Origin: an uncultured Clostridia bacterium
Lineage (GTDB): Bacteria; Bacillota; Clostridia; Oscillospirales; Acutalibacteraceae
DNA: 64,000 nucleotides
Assembly (NCBI GenBank): GCA_904399395.1
Contig: CAJFPJ010000024.1
Span: 1-64,000, forward strand
Direction: 5' to 3'
In this document: in pieces, positions 53,473 through 60,599 of the stretch
How positions within the stretch are numbered: the stretch's first letter is position 1
Layout of the letters: each line of letters starts with the position of its first letter
Translations under genes and position numbers: made by a program
The notes under the pieces: generated by a model
What the model saw: only the letters and a program-made list of their open reading frames with translations
What the model was told of the DNA's origin: nothing
Database searches by the model: none

Positions 53473-54202
53473 TGAAAATCACCTTCATTCGGTTCTTTGT
53501 TTGTGCCATATACGCTGTTACGGTTTGAACAGCTATTTTAGCTGCCAACTCGTTGGGAAAACGAAATTCCCCTGTGGAAATACAGCAGAATGCCACGCTT
53601 TTCAGTCCATAGTCTTCTGCTAACTCCAGGCAAGAACGGTAGCATGAAGCTAGCAGCCGACGATGTTCTTCTGTCACGGAGCCGGAGACGATAGGTCCTA
53701 CCGTATGCAGAATATAAGTGCTTGGAAGGTTGAACGCAGGTGTGATTTTAGCCTTTCCAGCTGGTTCGCTGCGGCCTTGCCGTTTCGTAATGGCGTCGCA
53801 GAAGAGCCGTAGCTGAATGCCGCTTTGGGAATGAATACAGTTGTCAATGCAGGAATGAAGAGGCCGGAAGCACCCCAGTAGTGTGCTGTTGGCGGCGTTG
53901 ACAATGGCATCTGCCTTTAAGGCCGTAATATCGCCCTGCCATAAGGCAATATGAGGATTTAGCGGGATGGATGGAAGCATGTTCCCATCTGTAATCTCCC
54001 GTAGCTGGAGTTCCTCTTGAAGATATGCGTCCTGTATAGCCAGAAATTTTTGGCTGACCGGCCTGGGAGGGCGCACATTCATCAGGCTGCGCAGAAGAGC
54101 TTTTTGCTTCTCAATGTCTTTTGGGATCTGTATGCCAGCATATTCCGGTTGTTCTTTCAATAGCTCTCTCAAAAGAAACTGTCTTCTGTCACTTTGCGTC
54201 AT
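53423..54202 (-). CDS. Zinc-containing macrodomain protein, probable protein-ADP-ribose hydrolase
   Basis: The 259-residue product has a helical N-terminal extension (1-80) and a macrodomain: ALWQGDITALKADAIVNAANSTL (GDIT 90-93, NAAN 102-105), LLGCFRPLHSCIDNCIHSQSG (108-128), YILHTVGPI and CISTGEFRFPNELAAKIAV. The GCF-x-P-x-H-x-CIDN segment (Cys111, His116, Cys118) is the zinc-binding mark of the macrodomains linked to SirTM. It should remove ADP-ribose set by the partner sirtuin. The start is ATG 54202 with AGGGGAA upstream. The 50-base overlap with the sirtuin gene suggests tightly tied expression. Confidence 0.9.
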   Translation of the reverse strand: MTQSDRRQFLLRELLKEQPEYAGIQIPKDIEKQKALLRSLMNVRPPRPVSQKFLAIQDAYLQEELQLREITDGNMLPSIPLNPHIALWQGDITALKADAIVNAANSTLLGCFRPLHSCIDNCIHSQSGIQLRLFCDAITKRQGRSEPAGKAKITPAFNLPSTYILHTVGPIVSGSVTEEHRRLLASCYRSCLELAEDYGLKSVAFCCISTGEFRFPNELAAKIAVQTVTAYMAQTKNRMKVIFNVFKDTDYEIYQHLLG

Positions 54203-54284
54203 GCTGCATTCCCCTTTTCAACGGTTATATGCGTTCTCTCTTCCTGGCAATCTGGCGGCCCATTTGGGTGGGAGTGATGCCAGC

Positions 54285-55082
54285 TTAAGCGAAGAAAAAG
54301 CCTGCTGTCATATTGAGATAATTTTCACCGCTATATGCAGGATACTGTTTGCGGATCTCTTCTTTAAAGCTTTCTGCATCTGTGCATTCCGCCGCAATTT
54401 TTTTAAGGTTTTTCAGATACTCGATTTTGGTCTGAACATCCTTCAGATCCTCGGGCGTATAGTGGGATGTGAGGATAAGATCGTAGCCCTTTTGGATGTA
54501 TCCATTCAATTGAGCAATGACAGCGTCGGCATGTCCGTTTCCGGCTATGATAGAATGGCAATCGTGCCCCAGCATGTGGGTGTATACGGCGTTGATCTCC
54601 GGAATTTCAATGTCATAGGCTTCCCCAGTAGGAAGTATATTGAATTTCATGCCGTCTATGGTTGTTTCGCCAGCGGTGAGAAAATCTGTAACGGTGAAAA
54701 TGGTGTTGTCGAAGTTTTGACCGAAAGCATCAGAAAAGGAATCAATCAATTGTTTTCCTCCGCCGGTGTGGCCGTACTGGTCAGCATTTTCAGTAGCGAA
54801 AACCTTGGTGCCCGGAAACATGCTGCCTCCTGCCATATGGTAGGCTACCAGCAAGCCAGAGAGATGCAGATTTTTTTCCTGTATATAAGAGGTCAGTTCC
54901 CGCTCATTGTCATAAAAGCAGGGGGCTTCGATCATAACGGCGTTCCCGTCTTTTTCGAGAATGAAAACCTCATCCTCCATAGGATCCTTAGTTTGATAGG
55001 CGTGCAGCCGGATTGTCCCGAAGTCATACAGGTTTATTTCTCCCTTAGTAAGAGTATGTTTGCTGAGTGTGTAGTTTTTCAT
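54285..55082 (-). CDS. Metallo-beta-lactamase-fold protein with a degenerate metal site
   Basis: The 265-residue product shows the alternating strand-helix pattern of the MBL fold (EVFILEKDGNAVMIEAPCF, HLSGLLVAYHMAGGSMFPG, AVYTHMLGHDCHSIIAGNGH, DLILTSHYTPED). The HxHxDH motif is reduced to YHMAGG (only His82 left); later histidines remain (His173/176, His207). A typical binuclear zinc enzyme is therefore unlikely. It is divergent from an HxlR regulator that probably controls it. The specific function is not known. Confidence 0.72.
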   Translation of the reverse strand: MKNYTLSKHTLTKGEINLYDFGTIRLHAYQTKDPMEDEVFILEKDGNAVMIEAPCFYDNERELTSYIQEKNLHLSGLLVAYHMAGGSMFPGTKVFATENADQYGHTGGGKQLIDSFSDAFGQNFDNTIFTVTDFLTAGETTIDGMKFNILPTGEAYDIEIPEINAVYTHMLGHDCHSIIAGNGHADAVIAQLNGYIQKGYDLILTSHYTPEDLKDVQTKIEYLKNLKKIAAECTDAESFKEEIRKQYPAYSGENYLNMTAGFFFA

Positions 55083-55155
55083 ATTGGTTTCCTCCTTGGA
55101 ACTGACAGATTTTTTTGGCGGCCGCCTGGGATTGTTTTTTATCCCCTGTGTCTTT

Positions 55156-55184
55156 ATAATAAGAGGGTAAAGTGATTTTGTAAA
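55156..55184 (-). promoter_or_regulatory. Promoter of the MBL-like gene
   Basis: On the minus strand TTTACA (55184-55179), 17 bases, TATTAT (55161-55156), in the divergent region shared with the HxlR gene. Confidence 0.72.
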
Positions 55185-55202
55185 GTAAGCACATTATTGT
55201 GC
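55167..55202. promoter_or_regulatory. Candidate HxlR operator in the divergent promoter region
   Basis: Direct repeat GTAAAGT (55167 and 55180, 13 bases apart) lies over the minus-strand -35/spacer. Inverted repeat GCACA-TTAT-TGTGC (55189-55202) overlaps the plus-strand -35. A dimeric regulator bound here could act on both promoters. Confidence 0.45.
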
Positions 55203-55225
55203 GGTAGTTACCTAAAAGATACTAT
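55197..55225 (+). promoter_or_regulatory. Promoter of the HxlR regulator gene
   Basis: TTGTGC (55197-55202), 17 bases, TACTAT (55220-55225). Transcription would start near 55232, which excludes a TTG start at 55225. Confidence 0.62.
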
Positions 55226-55251
55226 TGGATGGAGAAAGAGGGATTTTTGCT

Positions 55252-55605
55252 TTGGAAAGAAATATAGAAATAGGGAAAATAACAGAGCAGAAAGAATTGC
55301 CTGCCTGCCCGGTGGAAACCACACTCATGCTTATCGGGGATAAATGGAAGGTATTGATCCTGCGGGATCTCATGCCGGGAACAAAACGCTTTGGAGAACT
55401 AAAAAAATCCATTGGGAAGGTTTCACAAAAGGTGCTGACAGCTCAGCTGCGCGCCATGGAGGAAAGCGGCCTTTTAACTCGCAGAGTATATGCGGAGGTT
55501 CCTCCCCGAGTGGAGTATACCCTTACACCACTGGGCCGCAGCCTTAAGCCTGTGCTGGATGCTATGGGGGCCTGGGGAAACGAATATAAAAAGAATGCGG
55601 GTTGA
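55252..55605 (+). CDS. HxlR-family transcriptional regulator
   Basis: The 117-residue winged-helix protein has the HxlR layout: CPVETTLMLIGDKWKVLILRDL (with the conserved Cys that can sense redox or electrophiles), GTKRFGELKKSIGKVSQKVLTAQLRAMEESGLL and PPRVEYTLTPLGRSLKPVLDAM. The start was set at TTG 55252, because AGAGGG lies 9 bases upstream and a promoter -10 covers the upstream TTG (55225). It probably regulates itself and the divergent MBL-like gene; the inducer is unknown. Confidence 0.9.
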   Translation: MERNIEIGKITEQKELPACPVETTLMLIGDKWKVLILRDLMPGTKRFGELKKSIGKVSQKVLTAQLRAMEESGLLTRRVYAEVPPRVEYTLTPLGRSLKPVLDAMGAWGNEYKKNAG

Positions 55606-55850
55606 AGTTGGAAGATGATACCGCAGATAGGATGGAACGTTGGAGCTATCTAGGTGACCTTTTCGAAAGAAAACCGTCAAGATGAGGGAAGGTTTGCTCT
55701 GCAATTAACAGAGATTTTACAAGATCTAGATAGAAAGAAAAGCGTAAAAGCATATACTCTATCACTGTTGAGAGAAGAAGGTAATGCGGGAAGAGAATTT
55801 CCGGCGCGATGATATTAGAGAACAGGTTGCTGAAAAATGAATTCTGAATC
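55606..55850. other. Non-coding stretch between HxlR and the MFS gene
   Basis: No gene, RNA or clear repeat was recognised. An open frame on the minus strand crosses this area and the promoter, but it is rich in rare residues and has no ribosome site. Confidence 0.4.
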
Positions 55851-55879
55851 TTGACATTTTCCTTTTTTCTCTCATAATA
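55851..55879 (+). promoter_or_regulatory. Sigma-A type promoter of the MFS gene
   Basis: Consensus TTGACA (55851-55856) is followed after 16-17 bases by CATAAT/ATAATA (55873-55879). Confidence 0.72.
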
Positions 55880-55924
55880 GAATATAACGGATACCGAATC
55901 AAATAAGAGAGAGAGGAAGCGGGT

Positions 55925-57253
55925 ATGAAAAAGGCAGTAGATTCTGGCTCGCGCATAAAGTTTACAAAAACGGAAAAAAGTTGGATTCTGTATGACTGGG
56001 CAAACTCTGTTTATGCAACAAATATTATGGCGGCTATTTTTCCTATTTATTTTACTTCTGTTTGCGGAGGAGATACGCTGGGGCTTCAATGGTGGGGCTA
56101 TGGTACCTCTATCGCCACACTGATAGTAGCCGTGATGGCTCCACTTCTGGGGGCGATCGGGGATTACCAGGGAATGAAGAAAAAGTTTTTTGCCTTTTTT
56201 ATGGCTTTTGGAGTTATCTGCACGCTTCTGATGGCTATTTTTGATAATTGGCAGATGTTGCTGGTGGGATATGTGCTTTCCTATATTGGGTTTGCCGGTT
56301 CATGCCTCTTTTATGATTCGTTCCTGACGGATGTAACCACTAGTGAAAGAATGGATAAGGTTTCGGCTTGGGGCTACGCCATGGGATACATCGGCGGTAG
56401 TACGATTCCATTTATTATCTCTATAGTTATTTTGCTTGTTATGGGGATGGATAATCCCACTGCTGTAAAGCTGACAGTGGTTCTCACTTCTGTTTGGTGG
56501 GGAATTTTCAGTATTCCTATGCTGAAAAATGTGCGGCAGAAGCACTATTTGAAGGCGCCGGATCATATTGTGAAAAATACGATTTCCAATATCGGAAAAA
56601 CGCTGAAAAGTATTTCTCAGAGAAAAGGCCTGCTTTTCTTTATTCTGGCGTATTTCTGCTATATAGACGGCGTCGGGACGGTTATCCATATGTCCACCAG
56701 TTATGGCGAGACCCTGCATCTGGATAGTGTGGGTATGATTTTGGCTCTCCTGGTTACGCAGATTGTAGCGGTGCCTTGTTCTATTCTTTTCGGCAGATTG
56801 GCCCAGAAGGTGGGCTCTATTCGTATGATTGGAATTTCCATCGGCATGTATTTTCTCATCTGCCTGGTGGGCTTTTATATGGGCTATAGTGTGGAAGCTG
56901 CCAATGGAGCAGAAGACGCTATTCAGCGGGCAGAGGTGCTTTTCTGGATTATGGCGGCCATGGTGGGAATGGTGCAGGGAGGAATACAGGCCCTTTCCCG
57001 CTCTTATTTCGGCAAGTTGATTCCTGCCAATAAGAGCAATGAATATTTTGGCTTCTTTGACATTTTCGGCAAGTTTGCCACAGTAGTGGGTCCGCTGTTG
57101 GTTTCATTGGTAACAGATTTGACGAATCGTTCTTCTCTGGGAATTCTGAGCTTGCTGTTCCTTTTTGCTTTGGGTGGACTTTTGCTCTTTTTGGGGCGGA
57201 ATCATATGAAGGAAGAAGAAGCGGCCCTCAGAACGAAAGAAACAGAAAAATAA
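55925..57253 (+). CDS. UMF1-type MFS transporter (Atg22-like)
   Basis: The 442-residue protein has about twelve membrane segments. Typical marks are KSWILYDWANSVYATNIMAAIFP near the start, LLGAIGDYQGMKKKFFAFF, FYDSFLTDVTTSERMDKVSAWGYAMGYIGG, and LSRSYFGKLIPANKSNEYFGFFDIFGKFA. The family is named for yeast Atg22, a vacuolar amino-acid effluxer; the bacterial substrate is unknown. The start is ATG 55925 with AGAGAGAGGAAG upstream. Confidence 0.92.
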   Translation: MKKAVDSGSRIKFTKTEKSWILYDWANSVYATNIMAAIFPIYFTSVCGGDTLGLQWWGYGTSIATLIVAVMAPLLGAIGDYQGMKKKFFAFFMAFGVICTLLMAIFDNWQMLLVGYVLSYIGFAGSCLFYDSFLTDVTTSERMDKVSAWGYAMGYIGGSTIPFIISIVILLVMGMDNPTAVKLTVVLTSVWWGIFSIPMLKNVRQKHYLKAPDHIVKNTISNIGKTLKSISQRKGLLFFILAYFCYIDGVGTVIHMSTSYGETLHLDSVGMILALLVTQIVAVPCSILFGRLAQKVGSIRMIGISIGMYFLICLVGFYMGYSVEAANGAEDAIQRAEVLFWIMAAMVGMVQGGIQALSRSYFGKLIPANKSNEYFGFFDIFGKFATVVGPLLVSLVTDLTNRSSLGILSLLFLFALGGLLLFLGRNHMKEEEAALRTKETEK

Positions 57254-57313
57254 AACGCAAGATACAGGTTTTGTAAAAAGTAGGCTTTCTAAGGAAAAAC
57301 TGGCAGACAATGA

Positions 57314-57477
57314 TTTCCATTGGTGTTTGAAATGGGAAGCGAGGAAGCGATGCATCAAGCTTTTAGTGTTTTACGTGAAGGCGGCGTTGTTATTGAACCA
57401 ATAAGCGAAGTTCCTTGAAGCACAGCTGTGCAACCGGTATTGACAAATATGGTGTCTGCTGGTGGGTTTCTATTTAA
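57314..57477 (+). pseudogene. Remnant of a VOC (glyoxalase/PhnB-like) family gene
   Basis: One frame reads FPLVFEMGSEEAMHQAFSVL then REGGVVIEPISEVP up to an in-frame TGA (57416-57418, where the family has Trp). The remaining end (HSCATGIDKYGVCWWVSI and stop, 57424-57477) continues in another frame. Together they match the last 50 residues of PhnB-like VOC proteins (EGG-V-PI-E-PWS...DKYGVCWW). There is therefore at least one nonsense change and one frameshift. No N-terminal part could be found upstream. It is a decayed gene fragment. Confidence 0.72.
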
Positions 57478-57664
57478 CTGACAAAATGTGCATGAGCACT
57501 TATATGGCTTCTTTGGAACTGCAAATGATTCTAGGAGCTAGACGGTCGGTTGATTTTTAGGGTAACAGGAATTTTGCAGCCTGCCGTCTCAGCTTTATTG
57601 TTATTAATATCCTAACGCTGGCTATCGGCGTGGAAAGTATGAAAGACTCTGCTGCCGAAAATTG
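57478..57664. other. Non-coding stretch after the VOC remnant
   Basis: No gene is supported. It has an imperfect dyad AGACGGTCGG / CCTGCCGTCT and stop codons in all frames. Confidence 0.4.
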
Positions 57665-57712
57665 AAAAGTGCCGGACTTCTCGGAAAAGAGAAGTCCGGC
57701 ACTTTTTATTTA
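57665..57712. terminator. Bidirectional terminator after nrdR
   Basis: A perfect 18-bp stem AAAAGTGCCGGACTTCTC / GAGAAGTCCGGCACTTTT (57665-57706) with a 6-base loop is followed by TATTTAT on plus and flanked by A-tracts. It lies about 55 bases beyond the nrdR stop. Confidence 0.85.
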
Positions 57713-57760
57713 TGCCATGCAATTGTTCTCCTAAATTCTAAATGGCGAAAGAAGTGACGC

Positions 57761-58222
57761 TTATTCTGATTTTTTCTCAATCATCCGGCTCAATTCTTCC
57801 ATAAAGGTGTTGATATCCTTAAACTGACGGTAAACGGAGGCAAAACGGACATAAGCGACCTCATCAATGTTTTTAAGCTTATCCATGGCGAGCTTTCCGA
57901 TTACAGTAGAAGGAATCTCACGGTCCAGGGAATTCTGAAGGGTATTCTGAATTTCGTCCACCGCCCGTTCCAGAGTGTCCAAGGAAACAGGCCGCTTTTC
58001 GCAGGCCCTGAGAAGACCGCCCAAAAGTTTGTTCCGATCAAAGGTTTCCCGGGATTTATCCCGTTTGATCACAACCACCGGAACGGTTTCAATCACTTCA
58101 TAAGTAGTGAAACGCTTTCCACATTTCAGGCATTCACGCCGGCGGCGAATCCGCTCACCCTCATCTGTGGGCCGGGAATCGATGACTTTGCTTTCGTCGT
58201 AGCCACAATAAGGGCACTTCAT
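57761..58222 (-). CDS. nrdR: Transcriptional repressor NrdR
   Basis: NrdR represses ribonucleotide reductase genes in response to ATP/dATP. The 153-residue product has the zinc ribbon [35 protein letters not shown] (Cys3/6 and Cys31/34) and an ATP-cone domain ([53 protein letters not shown]). The length is standard. Upstream is a separate promoter. No nrd genes are in the window. Confidence 0.97.
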   Translation of the reverse strand: MKCPYCGYDESKVIDSRPTDEGERIRRRRECLKCGKRFTTYEVIETVPVVVIKRDKSRETFDRNKLLGGLLRACEKRPVSLDTLERAVDEIQNTLQNSLDREIPSTVIGKLAMDKLKNIDEVAYVRFASVYRQFKDINTFMEELSRMIEKKSE

Positions 58223-58295
58223 ATTGTCACACTCCTTATTTTGCGTATATGAACTTATATAAACAATCTATCTTTTTTCATTGTGCTACAAAAAT

Positions 58296-58325
58296 AGTAT
58301 ACCATGCCGTGGAAAAAACAAGCAA
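58296..58325 (-). promoter_or_regulatory. Possible promoter of nrdR
   Basis: On the minus strand TTGCTT (58325-58320), 18 bases, TATACT (58301-58296). The leader is about 70 bases. Confidence 0.5.
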
Positions 58326-58333
58326 GATCTTTT

Positions 58334-59125
58334 TTAATAATTTGAAAAAAGTGTGTTCAAAAAGTTCCTTGCTTTTTCCAGTTCCTGCAGCTCTGTAAAA
58401 TTTTTGCGGTATACCTCGATGATGACTTCCCCTCCATACCCAAAAGAACGGAGCATGCTGAGAAGACGCATGTAATCCATCCTGCCGCAACCGGGGAGGA
58501 GGCAGTCTTCCGATTCTGTATGATCGTTGATGTGGATGTGCACCAGACGTTCCCCCATGGCGGAACACATTTCAAAGGGATCTTGTCCCGCTCGGACAGC
58601 CTGCTTAATATCGAAGACAAAGGAGCAATCGTCCTGAAGGCGGCGGCGCATTCTGCGGATAAAAGCGGGATCTTCACTGCGGAAACGGTTAACATTTTCC
58701 TGAGCCAGCGTTACGCCGAAGGTCTTGGCGCGGCGGTTCAGATAAGCATACCGGTCTATATATTCTTCTTCAGAGATAGAGCTGTTCTGATAATCTCGTT
58801 GTCCATGTAGCACGACAAAGGAGGCCCCCAGATCCCGGGCTGCACGGAAGTATTCCTCATAAAAACTGACGCTATCCAAGAAGCGCCTTTCATAATTGGA
58901 AAAAAGAAGGCAGCTTTCGTAGCCTGAGGTATAGGGATGCACGGAGAGAATACGGCAATTTTGTTCCTTAGCAATGCGGCGCAGTAAGGTAATAAATGGA
59001 GGCTGAAATTCGCTCCAGGTGTTGAAAAACACCTCGAAGGTGCGAAACTGCATAGAAGTCAGTGTGCGGAAAGAAGCCTCCAGCGGCTCCGGATAAAGGC
59101 AGGCAGTGGAAATGCCTGTTTGCAT
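58334..59125 (-). CDS. Sugar phosphate isomerase/epimerase-like TIM-barrel protein
   Basis: The 263-residue product is an AP-endonuclease-2/xylose-isomerase-like barrel: FEVFFNTWSEFQPPF, ILSVHPYTSGYESCLLFS, ASFVVLHGQRDYQ, TLAQENVNRFRSEDPAF, CSFVFDIKQAVRAGQDPFEM, LVHIHINDHTESEDCLLPGCG and GGEVIIEVYRKNFTELQEL. The His/Glu/Asp residues on successive strand ends fit a divalent metal site. The start is ATG 59125 (MQTGISTACLY) with GAGGTG 6 bases upstream. Substrate unknown. Confidence 0.88.
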   Translation of the reverse strand: MQTGISTACLYPEPLEASFRTLTSMQFRTFEVFFNTWSEFQPPFITLLRRIAKEQNCRILSVHPYTSGYESCLLFSNYERRFLDSVSFYEEYFRAARDLGASFVVLHGQRDYQNSSISEEEYIDRYAYLNRRAKTFGVTLAQENVNRFRSEDPAFIRRMRRRLQDDCSFVFDIKQAVRAGQDPFEMCSAMGERLVHIHINDHTESEDCLLPGCGRMDYMRLLSMLRSFGYGGEVIIEVYRKNFTELQELEKARNFLNTLFSNY

Positions 59126-59341
59126 GGATATCACCTCAAATATATACCGTAACGACTTCAAAGAGCCGCCGCCAAAACGGGAGATACACTATACTATGAA
59201 AAGGAGCCCCAAAATGCCACCGGGCGTGAAAGGCTCATCTCTGTAACTAGTATATAGATCTCGGTAAGATTTGTCTATAGGGTACTTTTGATATATATGT
59301 ATATGTTGTTTTGTATTGCATTCGTTTATGGGCGAGGGAAC

Positions 59342-59379
59342 GAAAGAGGCCCCCCGAAGCATAGGAAGGGGCCGCTTTC
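59342..59379 (-). terminator. Hairpin after the DUF421-DUF4363 operon
   Basis: Stem GAAAGAGGCCCC (59342-59353) with GGGGCCGCTTTC (59368-59379), one mismatch. The tail on minus is only moderately T-rich (CTTTCGTT). The rest of 59126-59406 has no visible gene. Confidence 0.5.
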
Positions 59380-59406
59380 ATACCGGCTAAACGAATTCGC
59401 AGTTTG

Positions 59407-59787
59407 CTACAGAATGTTGTCTACCGTTGGATATTCTGTTTTTTCTAGTCCTATAATCTGACTTTTGCATCGAGCGGCTTCTGTGTAAAGCTGTTCTTTA
59501 ACATGGCAGGAGGCCAGGGAACGCAAAGTTGCCAGATTCTGCGAAATGGAATCCAATTTGGAATGGGGCGTATAAAGGGAAAGCTTTTTATAGCATTCTT
59601 CCCAGAGTTCTTCAGCTTTTTCAGAATGTCCTACAGCGGCTTCCCAATCGTCATTCTCCACTGCGCCAACCGTATCCTCCAACGCCGCCTTCATCTGGGA
59701 TGTAGCCTTCTGCGTATACAGAGTTCCTGTAATGCAAAAGCATACGAGAGTTCCCAATAAGAGAAGAGAGCAGATGATCCTTCCCAC
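59407..59787 (-). CDS. DUF4363 family protein
   Basis: The 126-residue product has an N-terminal signal/anchor helix (RIICSLLLLGTLVCFCITGTLYT) and a helical extracytoplasmic part (ALEDTVGAVENDDWEAAVGHSEKAEELWEECY). The start is GTG 59787 directly after the stop of the DUF421 gene, with GGAGG 8 bases upstream. The DUF421-DUF4363 pair is common in spore-formers. Function unknown. Confidence 0.9.
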   Translation of the reverse strand: MGRIICSLLLLGTLVCFCITGTLYTQKATSQMKAALEDTVGAVENDDWEAAVGHSEKAEELWEECYKKLSLYTPHSKLDSISQNLATLRSLASCHVKEQLYTEAARCKSQIIGLEKTEYPTVDNIL

Positions 59788-60462
59788 TTAGTTTTCCTCC
59801 TTCCGTATGATATGGAAGTTGCCAGCAGTGTCGGCTGTCATCAAAAAGATATCTTGCTGCTGAATATTTTTTCCCCGAAGAATCCCTTCCAGCCAGGCGG
59901 GACTTTTTCGAATCAGTTTAAGGGAAAAATGAGAAATCTCGCCGTCGCTGATAACAACGGTTTCAATCCCTGTGTCCGGTACGGCGATGGCAAGCATACC
60001 GGCTGTTACTGTATTTTTATCGGGCTTTTTGACTACGCTGAGTTTCCCGTCTGTCTCCACAAGAGCGTAGGCCACATCTTCCAAAGAGAATACGTCCTTT
60101 TCGCGGAGCTGCTCGCTCAGATCTTCTGTGCTCATGCGCAGTTTCCGAAGGGCTTTTTGATCCAGCGTTCCATCGTTTATGACCACTATAGGTTTGCCGC
60201 AGATAATCCGACGGAATCGTGGAAGTTTAATCATCAGGTAGGAAACGGCGATTTCGCAGAGGATAAGCACACCAATGGGAAGAATGCCGCTCACTAAAGG
60301 TTGGCCGGTATCCTGCATGGGAATTGCCGCTATGTCGGATATCAGAAGGGTGACAACCAGCTCGCTGGTTTGCATTTCGCTGATCTGGCGTTTCCCCATC
60401 AGCCGTACTGCTCCAATAATCAATATGTAGAGCAGCAGAGTTCTGATAAACGATATTGTCAT
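59788..60462 (-). CDS. DUF421 membrane protein (YetF/YdfS-like)
   Basis: The 224-residue product has three N-terminal membrane helices (SFIRTLLLYILIIGAVRLMGKRQISEM, LVVTLLISDIAAIPM, ILPIGVLILCEIAVSYLMI). The cytoplasmic DUF421 domain follows (CGKPIVVINDGTLDQKALRKLRMSTEDL, LREKDVFSLEDVAYALVETDGKLSV). GKRQISEM and the R-K-R-M-S/T-DL stretch are family marks. YetF-type proteins in Bacillus are linked to spore surface or membrane stability. AAAGGAGG precedes ATG 60462. It is divergent from gerAA. Confidence 0.93.
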   Translation of the reverse strand: MTISFIRTLLLYILIIGAVRLMGKRQISEMQTSELVVTLLISDIAAIPMQDTGQPLVSGILPIGVLILCEIAVSYLMIKLPRFRRIICGKPIVVINDGTLDQKALRKLRMSTEDLSEQLREKDVFSLEDVAYALVETDGKLSVVKKPDKNTVTAGMLAIAVPDTGIETVVISDGEISHFSLKLIRKSPAWLEGILRGKNIQQQDIFLMTADTAGNFHIIRKEEN

Positions 60463-60540
60463 GGATGCATCCTCCTTTATGCAGTTGGCGGAATTCGAAG
60501 GTTTTGGTTGATCTTAGTGTTTGCTTCGAGTTTCGGTTTA

Positions 60541-60570
60541 TGCATAAACTACCAGCTTTTTGCCAAACTA
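60541..60570 (+). promoter_or_regulatory. Candidate sigma-G type promoter of the gerA operon
   Basis: TGCATA (60541-60546), 17 bases, CAAACTA (60564-60570). It is close to the forespore sigma-G pattern (GHATR, 17-18 bases, CATHHTA, one mismatch). The start would be near 60577, just before the GGAGAGG ribosome site. Confidence 0.42.
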
Positions 60571-60599
60571 ATCCAAGAAAAGAAAGGAGAGGTGAAAGC

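Noticed and set aside
53698..53910. Extra small minus-strand frame within the macrodomain gene
   Set aside because: It lies fully within the macrodomain coding region in another frame, with no supporting features.
52597..54202. Toxin-antitoxin or phage-defence Sir2 system
   Set aside because: Defence Sir2 proteins differ and pair with nucleases or Argonautes. The zinc macrodomain partner and the Gln-for-His change fit the SirTM module better.
55646..56089. 147-codon minus-strand frame before the MFS gene
   Set aside because: It covers the MFS promoter and the start of that gene, has no similarity I can recognise and no ribosome site.
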